From Comamonadaceae bacterium (lineage in GTDB: Bacteria > Pseudomonadota > Gammaproteobacteria > Burkholderiales > Burkholderiaceae_C): a DNA stretch of 64,000 nucleotides. Numbering within the stretch: the stretch's first letter is position 1; the number at the start of each line of letters is the position of its first letter. The notes under the pieces were generated by a model. It was not told the origin of the DNA. It ran no database searches and worked only from the letters and a program-made list of their open reading frames with translations. Below are positions 39,365 to 48,900 of the stretch, piece after piece. The stretch lies in assembly GCA_947445115.1 (NCBI GenBank), contig CANFCG010000006.1:38690-102689 (forward strand), written 5' to 3'. The translations under genes were made by a program, and so were the position numbers.

Positions 39365-40279
39365 TTTGGACTGCGACGCTAAAAATATCCCCGGCAAGAT
39401 GATGAGCGCACCAATCGCGTGATAAATGTGTAGCGGCTCGCCAAGCACAAACCACGCGAGCGCTGCCGCGTACAAAGGTCCAAGGTAGAGAACCAAGGCA
39501 GTCCGCGCTGCGCCAATGCGTTTTTGCAGCACACCATACGCAAGATAAGCGCCCGAACTAGGAAAAACCGCAGCGGCAAGCACCAGCCCTGCGGTCTGCC
39601 AGTTCCAAACCGTTTGCGTAAAGGGAAGTCCCGAGGCGGCTTCTATCAAAGCCAGCGGCAACGTAAACAGCGCCCCCGCGCTGGCAATCAATACCAACCT
39701 GGCCAGTGGGCTAAAACTGGTGGGCCAGCGTTTGAGCAAGACGGAATAGAGTGCCCAAGCGATCGCACAGCCCATCACCCACAAGTCACCCGCAAAAAAT
39801 TCTATCGATGCGATGGCATTCCAGCGTCCTTGAATCACCACATGCACCAACCCCACAAGCGCAAGCACCACACCCATCCATTGGCGCTTGCGCAAATGCT
39901 CTTTTAAGAATAACGCCGCGCCCAGCGCAATAAACATGGGCGAGAGCGCGTATATCAGCGCAATATTGTTAGCTGCTGTTGTGCGGGCTGCAATGTAGAC
40001 CCAGGCGCCGCAAATCCACATGCCTAGCATCCCAAGCGCCAAAGCATGCCAGCGCTCAGCCCAAATCAGGCGGCGCTTGGCTTTGAGCTCGGGCCAAGCA
40101 AACACCGACAGCAGCAAAGCAGCCATGGCCCAACGTGCAAACGCCAAAGCATGCGGTGAAATAAGTGCTGGCGCACGCCGTGCAACGAGGTAATTCACGC
40201 TCCAAAATGCCGGGATTGAAAAGATAAGCAGCCAAGAAAGAAGCGAATAGGGGTTTTTACGTGGAGATTGATGGGTCAT
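39338..40279 (-). CDS. EamA-family (DMT) inner-membrane transporter
   Basis: A 313-residue transporter made of two EamA repeats with ten membrane helices. Landmarks are the N-terminal IPAFWSVNYLVARRAPALISPHALAFARW, ALSPMFIALGAALFLKEHLRKRQWMGVVLALVGL at the end of repeat one, and YLGPLYAAALAWFVLGEPLHIYHAIGALIILPGI at the end of repeat two. The substrate is unknown; family members export metabolites or amino acids. The last seven residues come from a dispersed repeat. It is convergent with the rubredoxin reductase gene and divergent from maeB. Confidence 0.9.
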   Translation of the reverse strand: MTHQSPRKNPYSLLSWLLIFSIPAFWSVNYLVARRAPALISPHALAFARWAMAALLLSVFAWPELKAKRRLIWAERWHALALGMLGMWICGAWVYIAARTTAANNIALIYALSPMFIALGAALFLKEHLRKRQWMGVVLALVGLVHVVIQGRWNAIASIEFFAGDLWVMGCAIAWALYSVLLKRWPTSFSPLARLVLIASAGALFTLPLALIEAASGLPFTQTVWNWQTAGLVLAAAVFPSSGAYLAYGVLQKRIGAARTALVLYLGPLYAAALAWFVLGEPLHIYHAIGALIILPGIFLASQSKPGLPPARE

Positions 40280-40344
40280 TGGGGCTAGAATTTACCACTC
40301 TTACAAAAACTGACGGACTTCACTGTGATTCTCCGCCCTTCAAT

Positions 40345-42645
40345 ATGACCACTAACAACCAAAATAAAGCTGCCGAACTCCGTGCAGCTGCCCTCGACTA
40401 TCACGAGTTTCCCGTCCCTGGTAAGATTCAAATTGCCGCCACCAAGCAGCTCATTAACCAGCACGATCTAGCTTTGGCTTATTCCCCTGGTGTGGCTGCA
40501 CCGTGTGAAGAAATTGTGCGCGACCCCTCCACCGCGTTTAAATACACCGCACGTGGCAATCTGGTCGCCGTCATCACCAACGGTACGGCAGTTTTAGGGC
40601 TTGGCAACATTGGGCCTCTTGCCGCAAAACCCGTCATGGAAGGTAAAGCCGTTTTATTCAAAAAATTTGCCGGCATCGATGTGTTCGACATTGAAATTGA
40701 CGAGCGCGATGACCTCGACAAATTAGTGGACATCATCGCTTCGCTAGAACCCACATTTGGTGGCATTAACTTAGAAGACATCAAAGCGCCCGATTGCTTT
40801 TATGTGGAGCGCAAGCTGCGCGAGCGTATGAAGATTCCGGTCTTCCACGACGACCAGCACGGCACAGCCATTGTGGTGGGTGCTGCCGTTTTAAACGGCA
40901 TCAAAGTCACCGGCAAAGACATCACCAAAGTCAAGTTGGTCACCAGTGGCGCCGGTGCTGCGGCGCTGGCGTGTCTTGGCCTCTTACTCAAACTGGGCAT
41001 TCCGCGTAAAAACATTTTTGTCACCGACTTGGCTGGCGTGGTCTATGAAGGTCGTACCGAGTTGATGGACGAAGACAAAATCCAGTTTTCACAAAAAACG
41101 GATGCTCGCACTTTGGCTGAAGTCATCAAAGGCGCAGACATCTTTTTGGGGCTTTCTGCTGGTGGCGTCCTCAAGCAAGACATGGTCAAGTCAATGGCAG
41201 CCAAGCCGCTTATTTTGGCTCTGGCAAATCCAAATCCGGAAATTTCCCCAGAAGACGTTCATGCCGTGCGTGACGACGCGATTGTGGCAACGGGCCGTAC
41301 CGACTACCCCAACCAAGTCAATAACGTGTTGTGCTTCCCGTATATCTTCCGCGGCGCACTCGATGCGGGTGCATCCACCATTACAGATGAGATGGAAATT
41401 GCTGCCGTTCGCGCCATTGCCGAGCTCGCACAAGCCGAGCAAAGTGAGGTGGTTGCCGCCGCTTATATAGGTGAGCAATTGGCGTTTGGCCCGCAATACC
41501 TCATTCCCAAACCATTCGACCCACGTCTGATGGTCATGATTGCGCCCGCTGTGGCGCAAGCCGCCATGGACTCCGGCGTGGCGACGCGCCCCATCAAAGA
41601 TATGGTCGCGTACCGCGAACAGTTGCAAAGCTTCGTTTACGCTTCTGGCACAGCGATGAAGCCCATTTATGCAGCCGCTAAACGCGCTACCAAAAAACGC
41701 GTGATCTATGCCGAAGGTGAAGAGGAGCGCGTACTTCGAGCGATTCAAATCGTCGTGGACGAAGGCTTGGCGCATCCAACCTTGGTAGGTCGCCCCTCCG
41801 TGATAGCCGAGCGCGTCGAGAAATTTGGGCTACGCCTCAAGCAAGGACAAGATTACGACGTGGTCAATGTGGAGCACGACGAACGCTACCAAGACTTTTG
41901 GCAAAGCTATCACAAGCTCACCGAACGCAAAGGCGTGACTCAGCAACTCGCCAAGATTGAAATGCGTCGCCGCTTGACACTCATCTCCGTCATGATGCTG
42001 AGCAAGGGCTACGTGGACGGCATGATTTGCGGCACTTGGGCAACCACTGCGCAGCATTTGCAATACATCGACCAAGTCATTGGCAAACGTGCAGGTGTGA
42101 GCACCTATGCGTGCATGAACGGCTTGATCCTGCCTGACCGCCAAGTCTTCCTAGTCGATACGCATGTCAACTACGACCCAACGGCTGAACAACTGGCCGA
42201 AATCACCATCATGGCGGCGCACGAAATGCAGCGCTTTGGCGTCAAGCCCAAAGCCGCCTTGCTGTCTCACAGCAATTTTGGCTCTAGCCAAAACCCTAGC
42301 GCCATCAAAATGCGCGATACGTTAGCGCTGCTACGCGTACAAGCGCCGTGGCTGGAAGTGGACGGTGAAATGCACGGCGATGTCGCACTAGACGAAGCGG
42401 CACGCAAAGTCATCATGCCCAACACCACGCTCACGGGCGAGGCCAACTTGCTGGTCATGCCCAATATCGATGCTGCCAACATTGCCTACAACCTGCTCAA
42501 AACGGCAGCGGGCGGCAATATCGCTATTGGCCCCGTGCTCTTGGGCGCAGCCAAACCAGTCCATATCCTCACGTCTAGCACTACTGTGCGCCGCATTGTC
42601 AACATGACGGCACTCACCGTGGCGGACGCAAACGCGAGCCGCTAA
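40345..42645 (+). CDS. maeB: NADP-dependent malic enzyme with phosphotransacetylase-like domain
   Basis: A MaeB of about 766 residues. I use the ATG at 40345; an upstream open frame from 40261 overlaps the divergent transporter. Residues 1-430 are the malic enzyme domain: [48 protein letters not shown], the NADP-binding [21 protein letters not shown] and ALANPNPEI. Residues of about 440-766 are a PTA_PTB-like domain ([15 protein letters not shown]), which has no transacetylase activity in MaeB but allows control by acetyl-CoA. It makes pyruvate and NADPH from malate. Confidence 0.94.
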   Translation: MTTNNQNKAAELRAAALDYHEFPVPGKIQIAATKQLINQHDLALAYSPGVAAPCEEIVRDPSTAFKYTARGNLVAVITNGTAVLGLGNIGPLAAKPVMEGKAVLFKKFAGIDVFDIEIDERDDLDKLVDIIASLEPTFGGINLEDIKAPDCFYVERKLRERMKIPVFHDDQHGTAIVVGAAVLNGIKVTGKDITKVKLVTSGAGAAALACLGLLLKLGIPRKNIFVTDLAGVVYEGRTELMDEDKIQFSQKTDARTLAEVIKGADIFLGLSAGGVLKQDMVKSMAAKPLILALANPNPEISPEDVHAVRDDAIVATGRTDYPNQVNNVLCFPYIFRGALDAGASTITDEMEIAAVRAIAELAQAEQSEVVAAAYIGEQLAFGPQYLIPKPFDPRLMVMIAPAVAQAAMDSGVATRPIKDMVAYREQLQSFVYASGTAMKPIYAAAKRATKKRVIYAEGEEERVLRAIQIVVDEGLAHPTLVGRPSVIAERVEKFGLRLKQGQDYDVVNVEHDERYQDFWQSYHKLTERKGVTQQLAKIEMRRRLTLISVMMLSKGYVDGMICGTWATTAQHLQYIDQVIGKRAGVSTYACMNGLILPDRQVFLVDTHVNYDPTAEQLAEITIMAAHEMQRFGVKPKAALLSHSNFGSSQNPSAIKMRDTLALLRVQAPWLEVDGEMHGDVALDEAARKVIMPNTTLTGEANLLVMPNIDAANIAYNLLKTAAGGNIAIGPVLLGAAKPVHILTSSTTVRRIVNMTALTVADANASR

Positions 42646-42647
42646 AA

Positions 42648-43457
42648 ATGAATCAAACCACGCGCCGTGCCTTATTTAAAACAACTGCAAGCCTAGGCGC
42701 CACAGCGGGCGTGGCTTTGCTGGGCGGATGCGCCACAGCCCAATCCCCAAGCGGCTCTGCGGTTAGTCCTTTATTTACGCTGCCAGCTATCACCGTACCT
42801 ATCGTGGGAAGCAACAGCACATTCCCCGTGCGCCGCATTTATTGCATTGGTCGAAATTATCGAGCGCACTCGATTGAGATGGGTTCCAACCCAGACCGCG
42901 AACCACCGTTCTTTTTTCAAAAACCAACGGATGCCATTCAATACATTGCTCCGGGTACTGTGGTCGATCATCCCTATCCTACGTTGACCAAAAACTACCA
43001 CTACGAAGTGGAGCTGGTCGCAGCGCTAGGTAAAGGCGGCAAGAACATCCCGATTGAAAAAGCGTTGGAGTATGTCTATGGCTACGCGCTGGGTTTGGAC
43101 ATGACGCGGCGCGATTTGCAGCGCGGCATGGGTGACGAGAAGAAACCGTGGGAAATTGGCAAAAGCTTCGATCACTCTGCACCGATTGGCCCGATTCATC
43201 CTGTCAGCAGCATTGGACACATTGGTAAAGCAGCGATCTGGCTCAAGGTCAATGGTGCGACCAAACAAAGCGCCGATTTGAGTTTGATGATTTGGAGCGT
43301 AGCCGAACAAATTAGCAAACTCTCGCAGGCGTTTGAACTCTTTCCGGGTGACATCATTTACTCTGGAACGCCAGAAAATGTGGGGCCTGTCAGTCGAGGC
43401 GATGTGATTGATTGCCACATTGATGGCTTACCCAATTTGAGCGTTAAGATTGTTTGA
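42648..43457 (+). CDS. Exported FAH-family hydrolase (predicted lipoprotein)
   Basis: A 269-residue protein with an unusual N-terminus. TTRRALFKTTASLGATAGVALL is a twin-arginine-like signal and leads to LLGGC, a lipobox-like site. The mature domain is of the fumarylacetoacetase type: YCIGRNYRAHSIEMG, PFFFQKPTDAI, YHYEVELVAALG with the metal-binding Glu residues, GLDMTRRDLQ, and GDIIYSGTPENVGPV at the end. Such enzymes (for example fumarylpyruvate hydrolase) normally act in the cytoplasm. It sits two bases after maeB and overlaps the carbonic anhydrase gene. Substrate is unknown. Confidence 0.88.
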   Translation: MNQTTRRALFKTTASLGATAGVALLGGCATAQSPSGSAVSPLFTLPAITVPIVGSNSTFPVRRIYCIGRNYRAHSIEMGSNPDREPPFFFQKPTDAIQYIAPGTVVDHPYPTLTKNYHYEVELVAALGKGGKNIPIEKALEYVYGYALGLDMTRRDLQRGMGDEKKPWEIGKSFDHSAPIGPIHPVSSIGHIGKAAIWLKVNGATKQSADLSLMIWSVAEQISKLSQAFELFPGDIIYSGTPENVGPVSRGDVIDCHIDGLPNLSVKIV

Positions 43458-44125
43458 TGCACAGTCTCCAACATCTATTTGACAACAATCGCGTATGGGC
43501 AAAGGCGGTTGAAGAAAAACATCCTGGATTTTTTGACGAACTCCAACACCAGCAAACCCCCAAATACCTATGGATTGGCTGCTCAGACTCACGCGTTCCC
43601 GCCAATGAAATTACAGGGCTCGCGCCAGGCGAAGTATTTGTTCACCGCAACATTGCCAACGTGGTCGTGCATTCTGATTTGAATGCGCTATCCGTCATTC
43701 AATACGCGGTAGATCACCTTAAAGTCGAGCACATTATGGTGGTGGGGCACTACGGCTGCGGCGGCGTGCTGGCTGCACTTCGGGGGACGCGACTGGGCTT
43801 GGCAGACAACTGGTTGCGGCACGTGCAAGATGTCAGGTTGCGCCATCGCAATCGCTTGATGCATCTATGCCAGCAAGATCAAGAAGATGTGCTTTGCGAA
43901 ATGAATGTCGTCGAGCAAGTGGGCAACGTCGCTTTAACCAATGTAATGCAAGACGCTTGGGCTCGTGGCCAAAACGTTTCTATTCATGGATGGGTGTACG
44001 GGCTAAAAGATGGGCTCATCAAAAATTTGGACGTCACGATGAGTAAAGCTGATGAGGTCGTCAGCGTGTTTGGCAATGCCATCAAGCGTTACCCCAGAGC
44101 GGAAACGGCAAGCGTCAGCGTTTAA
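43457..44125 (+). CDS. can: Beta-carbonic anhydrase
   Basis: A 222-residue beta-class enzyme interconverting CO2 and bicarbonate. The ATG lies in a TGATG overlap with the FAH gene stop. The Zn ligands are Cys42 in CSDSRVPANEITG and His98 and Cys101 in VVGHYGCGG, with Asp44 and Arg46 as the catalytic pair; these numbers match E. coli Can. It could supply bicarbonate for the biotin carboxylases encoded elsewhere. A cluster of TTTAAG-like sites begins right over its stop codon and belongs to the next unit. Confidence 0.95.
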   Translation: MHSLQHLFDNNRVWAKAVEEKHPGFFDELQHQQTPKYLWIGCSDSRVPANEITGLAPGEVFVHRNIANVVVHSDLNALSVIQYAVDHLKVEHIMVVGHYGCGGVLAALRGTRLGLADNWLRHVQDVRLRHRNRLMHLCQQDQEDVLCEMNVVEQVGNVALTNVMQDAWARGQNVSIHGWVYGLKDGLIKNLDVTMSKADEVVSVFGNAIKRYPRAETASVSV

Positions 44126-44204
44126 TCATGCTTCAGAACGTTTAAGTGGTTTTTGAGAGTTTCTTAAGGACAAAAACGGTAGATCCTTGAAAAATAAAGA
44201 TTCT
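44121..44204 (+). promoter_or_regulatory. Promoter region A with phased TTTAAG-like heptamers
   Basis: TTTAATC (44121), CTTCAGA (44131), TTTAAGT (44141), TTTTGAG (44151) and TTCTTAA (44161) stand at 10-base steps. Then come TTAAGGACAAA and GTAGATCCTTGAAAAATA. The later part matches region B (44992-45032) at 31 of 41 positions by eye. This is the layout expected of an OmpR-type winged-helix activator bound on one face of the helix. The adjacent regulator encoded at 49122-51668 is the natural candidate. Confidence 0.65.
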
Positions 44205-44229
44205 TATTTTTCAAGTCCTAGGATCTACC
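44178..44229 (+). promoter_or_regulatory. Long inverted repeat over the start region of the secreted protein gene
   Basis: GGTAGATCC (44178-44186) plus TTGAAAAATAA (44187-44197) pair with TTATTTTTCAA (44204-44214) and GGATCTACC (44221-44229), giving 20 paired bases with a 6-base bulge on one side. The right arm ends directly at the ATG (44230) and covers the AGGA ribosome site, so the folded RNA would hide the start of translation if it is transcribed from upstream. Confidence 0.7.
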
Positions 44230-44925
44230 ATGAAACTCTATCAACCCTTTAGTTTTGCCCCTTTACTGGTGTGTCTTATTGGCTACGCATACGCCCTCGT
44301 AGGCTACGGCGACGGCACGTCAGGCGGCAGTCATCGCACTAGTGTCAGCAGCAATGCTGTCTCCAGCCCAACAAGTAAAGAACCTATCACAGGCGCCACT
44401 TGCACACTGTACAGCGCGGCGAACGCCGTGCTGGCAACAGGCATTGCCACCGCTGGCGCAGTTAATTTTGGCACGTTGACTGCCACGGGACCGGTCTATA
44501 CCCATTGCACGGGTGGTACGGTGCGCAACACCGCCAGCATGACTAGCGTTGGCGTGTTAGTGGCAGGGCAGCCGCTAAGCATCTCGATGACACCACTGAC
44601 CACAATAGCATGGAACGCAGTCACGGATGGCGCAGACAACTACGGGGCGATGCTAGCTGCGATTGCCAAAATAAAAAATAACAATGATGATCGATCGCTC
44701 ACTGCAGTGATGACAACGCTTGGCCATGCTGTCAATACAAACGGAGCAATGACCTCGGCTATCAGTGCGCTGTTAGCAACGGCAGCCAGCAACCTAACTC
44801 ATTCCGACAACAGCAACCTGAGCGTACAGGTCTATGCAGCATCCTCCAAATCAACCACGGCCAACAAAGGAAAAGCCACAAGTAAAAACAGTAGCACGCA
44901 TACTGGCAGCATTGTGATGCGTTGA
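44230..44925 (+). CDS. Secreted Ser/Thr/Ala-rich protein of unknown function
   Basis: A 231-residue protein with a hydrophobic N-terminal export signal (FAPLLVCLIGYAYALV). The first mature part is a low-complexity SGGSHRTSVSSNAVSS region. Then comes a beta-sandwich-like domain at about 50-100, GATCTLYSAANAVLATGIATAG...GPVYTHCTGG, of a kind I associate with surface proteins of Burkholderiales. It is followed by a SISMTPLTTIAWNA segment that such proteins also share. The tail is basic and Ser/Thr-rich (SKSTTANKGKATSKNS). No enzyme motif is visible. It shares its promoter type with the unit at 45104, so both are probably made under the same condition. Confidence 0.75.
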   Translation: MKLYQPFSFAPLLVCLIGYAYALVGYGDGTSGGSHRTSVSSNAVSSPTSKEPITGATCTLYSAANAVLATGIATAGAVNFGTLTATGPVYTHCTGGTVRNTASMTSVGVLVAGQPLSISMTPLTTIAWNAVTDGADNYGAMLAAIAKIKNNNDDRSLTAVMTTLGHAVNTNGAMTSAISALLATAASNLTHSDNSNLSVQVYAASSKSTTANKGKATSKNSSTHTGSIVMR

Positions 44926-44949
44926 GACGAAAAGTGCTGCTTAAAAAAA

Positions 44950-45051
44950 TTTAAGGAAATTTAAGGTTTTTTAATATTTTTTCAGTGTTTTTTAAGTACA
45001 AATTTTGTAAATCCTAGAAAAATAGCGATCCTCTGATGCTGAAAACCTAGG
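44950..45051 (+). promoter_or_regulatory. Promoter region B with phased TTTAAG-like heptamers
   Basis: TTTAAGG (44950), TTTAAGG (44960), TTTAATA (44970), TTTCAGT (44980) and TTTAAGT (44991) are spaced 10, 10, 10 and 11 bases. Then come ACAAA, GTAAATCCTAGAAAAATA (45007-45024) and CCTAGG (45046-45051), aligned with region A at an offset of 828 bases (829 for CCTAGG). It controls the gene pair starting at 45104. Confidence 0.7.
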
Positions 45052-45103
45052 TTGTCATTCGGCGTTTTGAATAAGAAATATCCAATGAAGAAGACAACCC
45101 ATC

Positions 45104-45904
45104 ATGCCTAACAAAGAATTAAACTTATTAACCATCGCTGACAATTACCTTATCCCCCAATGGGCGATGGGGCAAGAACAAGGTCAATCCATGCTTGATA
45201 CGCTGGTAGAAAATCTTGTGGTGGAGCGCACACTTGCAGACGCCAGTGCCCTCATTTTGCTGGGAGGAGTGAAAAGCAACTCCACAAGGGTTGAGGCATA
45301 CGCCAATCAATTTACAACGGCCTCTACACTGGGCGTTACTCGTTGTATGCTCACGAGCTTGGAGGGTGTGAGCCGCTTCATCCAAGCGACCTGTCAAGAT
45401 CATCTGCTCCCAACTGGGAAAGCTTTAGATGCACACGAGGCGGCGGCGACAGCCTCAGTTCAAAGTAATGATCAAGCCCTAGAGGCGTTTCGTCTAGGGG
45501 TTGTCAGCCTGGGCCGTGCGTGCTGCGAGACCACCCAACACGCGAGTAACTTGCTACTGGACGTGCAAACGTTGATCCCCTCTTTAGCGAGGCTATCAAG
45601 TCACATTGATAACGATGCGCTGCAACAACAAGCCAACATTGCCGACATCATGCAAACCGATGTGCTCCCCCATTTGGCGCAGTTAACCAATATGACCGTC
45701 TTTAATTTGCAAGTCAATCGGGTGCTGATCACATCACAAAATATCTTAAACGTCATGAGTGACTGGCAAGACCGCTTAGATTGGCTTATCGAGACCTCTC
45801 CTGCAGATATGCCCGCTCACTTTTACGAAGACCAAGCGCAAAACGCCATCCTATATTGGCACAATATGCAAGAGACTCTCAACAAACATTTATCTCGTCT
45901 TTAG
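45104..45904 (+). CDS. Helical protein of unknown function, partner of the DyP-P450 fusion
   Basis: A 266-residue cytoplasmic protein with no signal peptide or membrane helix. It seems to be nearly all alpha-helical, with long amphipathic stretches such as NQFTTASTLGVTRCMLTSLE, DNDALQQQANIADIMQTDVL and YWHNMQETLNKHL. I do not recognise a family or a catalytic motif. It ends seven bases before the DyP-P450 gene and must be co-transcribed with it. A role as a scaffold, a cofactor-loading helper or a substrate-binding partner is possible, but nothing in the sequence decides this. Confidence 0.8.
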   Translation: MPNKELNLLTIADNYLIPQWAMGQEQGQSMLDTLVENLVVERTLADASALILLGGVKSNSTRVEAYANQFTTASTLGVTRCMLTSLEGVSRFIQATCQDHLLPTGKALDAHEAAATASVQSNDQALEAFRLGVVSLGRACCETTQHASNLLLDVQTLIPSLARLSSHIDNDALQQQANIADIMQTDVLPHLAQLTNMTVFNLQVNRVLITSQNILNVMSDWQDRLDWLIETSPADMPAHFYEDQAQNAILYWHNMQETLNKHLSRL

Positions 45905-45911
45905 AAAGTAA

Positions 45912-48900
45912 ATGATGACTGCATCCACCACAACACCAGCGGCAGCCGAACAGGTCAGCCACGGCCTCAATTTGCAATTGGTACTGGCAGATGCCCAGCA
46001 AATGCCGCTACTGATCCAAATTATTGGTGCCAAACGGGATGCAACCTTTGCGTCTTTGCAGCAACTGCACTTTGTCCACTTCGCACGCTTTTTACCCAGC
46101 CACGATAACTCGGCGCTACAAGTCATTACTAGCTTTGATGGCCCGCTAGACGCCTATGTGCTTGATTTTGTGATTGCCATTGGCGATATTTTTGATGCCA
46201 TTTTGAGCTTTGTCAAAGACGCTCCGCCGCTACCCGTGCGCGAGCATCCCAAAGCGTTTTATGAGTTTGTCAAGCGCAACAATCGCGTGGTGGTTGCGCC
46301 GCCCGCCTTGATGTGGGATGACTATCCCGTCTACAGCGCCTACCCTAACCGCACCGTCATTGATATCGTCGGCCCGCGTCAAACACCGCCGCCTGTGCGC
46401 ACTGTGACCCCCTCAGTGGTGGACCTTGCCGATGTGCAAGGCAATATTTTGGCGGGTTATCGGACCGTCTGTGCGCGGCACTATTCGCTTCGCCTGCGCA
46501 ACGGTCCAGCCGCACGTGCGCTGATCGCGCAATTGGTGGACGGTGATGGCACGCAACTCCCGCGTGTCACCACCGCAGCGCCGTGGACCACCAAGCCCAG
46601 TACGATGCTTAACCTTGGCATATCCGCCCAAGGCTTGCAGGCGCTTGGCCTGCCCGTTGATCAACTCACGGCATTTTCAAATGCCTTTTTAGTAGGTGCA
46701 GGCGATGTGGATCGTGCCACTGCCAACGGCGATACAGGCACCAGCAGCCCTGAGTTTTGGGAGATTGGCGGCGCGCGAACCGAAGTCCATCTGATGCTCT
46801 CACTCTTTGCGGGCAGTCATGCCAGTATGGCCGAATTTGAAGAACGGCATCGCCAGCTACTGGCCGCATTTGAGGCGCACCAGCTGGAACTCGTACACCA
46901 ACATGAAGCACAGGCAATGCCCAATGGTAAGGTCCATTTTGGCTATGAAGACGGCATCGCGCAGCCACACCTAGCCGGGGTCTACACCGCGAAAACGGGC
47001 AAAAATTCCGACGCCGATTTGCAACCCCTCGCCAGTGTGGGCGAGTTTTTATTGGGCGCCGATTACAAAAGCGTGTACGGCGGTTCGAGCCTAGGTCAAT
47101 TGCCAGCCGATTTGTGCCAAAACGGCACATTTGCAGCGGTACGTGTGCTCGACCAAGATGTGGCCGCCTTTGAGTCCACACTCGACAAAACAGCGAATGA
47201 CGAATGGGTTGACCGCGAGTGGGTGGCGGCTAAGCTGATGGGTCGTTGGCGCGATGGACGCCCTTTGCTGCCACCGCCGCAGTCATCCGCATCCGCCGCT
47301 AGCCCTGCCAGTGGTGGCTGCCCTTTTGGACACGGCGCAAAGAGCGAGGCAACAGATAGCGCCCCCTCTGGAAAAAATGCGTTTGATTACGCACCCTCAC
47401 TTGCCTATCCTGATCTGCCCAACGACTCGGACGGCATTCAATGCCCCATTGGCTCGCACGTTCGGCGCATGAACCCGCGTAGCAGCTTGGTTGCAGGACA
47501 ACCCTATAGCCGCCGACTCATTCGACGCGGGATGCCTTACGGCCCTGCTTGGAGCAAGTCCAACCCCGATGCGCGGCGCGGTTTGTTTGGTCTCTTTATC
47601 TGCGGCGACATCGAGCGGCAATTTGAATTTTTGATGCAGCAATGGGCCAACAGTGATTTTTCCGCCAGCGGCATCAAGGGCACGCAAGACCCCATCATTG
47701 GTGCGCAAACACTCAGCGGCACGTTCAACATCCCCATGCCAACAGGCCAAGCCGATATTCGCGTTGACACGCCCAAATGGATTACCACGCGCGGCAGTTT
47801 GTATTTGCTCATGCCAGGCATCAACGCTTTGCGCTGGCTCGCCAAGGGCGTTGGTTTTGACGACACCGCGGCAGCGTCTATTGGCCCCGCGCAGTGGCTC
47901 TCCGAGCCGCCTGCCGTGCAAACCCAGTCGCGCCTAGCTCCTGCCGAGTTTGACCCGATGGATCCAGACTTTTTGGACAATCCCTACCCCTACTACAACG
48001 TCTTTCGCCAACATGCGCCTGTGGCGCTCGTCAAGCGGGGCGAGTACCAGTCATACTGGGTGTTTAGTCACGAACTGTGCAAAGAAGCAGCACTTGATCC
48101 AGCCACATACCTCAAACAAACGACTAGCACGCCGCTGCCGGGGCGTGGACTATTTTTTATGGATGATCCCGAGCATGCGGTGGCTCGCCCAGCACTCGAC
48201 TCTCAGTTTATGCAGGCCATACAAGGCGTCGGGGACAGTGCCAAATCAAAGTCCATCAATGCCCTGCAAGCCATATTCGGCGTGCCCTCCAGCCAGGCGA
48301 CTTCTCCCTCAACAGTCGATTTTGTAAGTGATTACGTCAATCCTGTTTTGCGTAACATCTTCATGGATATGTTTGGTTGGCCTGCCTCCCAATGGGCAGC
48401 TTTAGGGGATCTGGTCGAGATCATGCTGCAAGCCTTCAACCCCATGCTGCCGCTTGATGAGCGTACGCCCAGCTATGCCGCTGGCGCACAAATCATCCAC
48501 ATGTTGCAAGCGGGAGTAAGTCTCTGCCCCGCCCATGCAGCCCCGCCTGCGGGTCTGTTTTGCGGCATTCAAAGCTTGGTCGGCACGCCCGCGCTGACTC
48601 CCCCTGAGGCTATGAGCTCGGCGCTAGATTTTTTACTCGGCGGCTATCTTTCCAGCGTCTTTTTGGCCAGCACGGGCATGTTCAATTTGCTCCAGCACCC
48701 AAAGGCTTTAGCCGCCTACAAAAATGGCGACGCCACACTACGCGCCAACGCATTCGAAGAAATGAAACGCTTTGATGTGCCCTTCCAACTCGCCGATCGC
48801 TTCGCGGCACACGACATCACCCTTGGCGGCGTCTTAATTCCTAAAGACTCGCTCATCTCGCTCGTGTATGGATCTGCCAATCACGACGAGGCCGTTTATG

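Noticed and set aside
41191..41775. Minus-strand frame of 194 residues inside maeB
   Set aside because: A shadow of a conserved malic-enzyme frame; composition is unlike a real protein.
47397..47921. Minus-strand frame of 174 residues inside the DyP-P450 gene
   Set aside because: Antisense to the conserved DyP motifs and without its own start signal.
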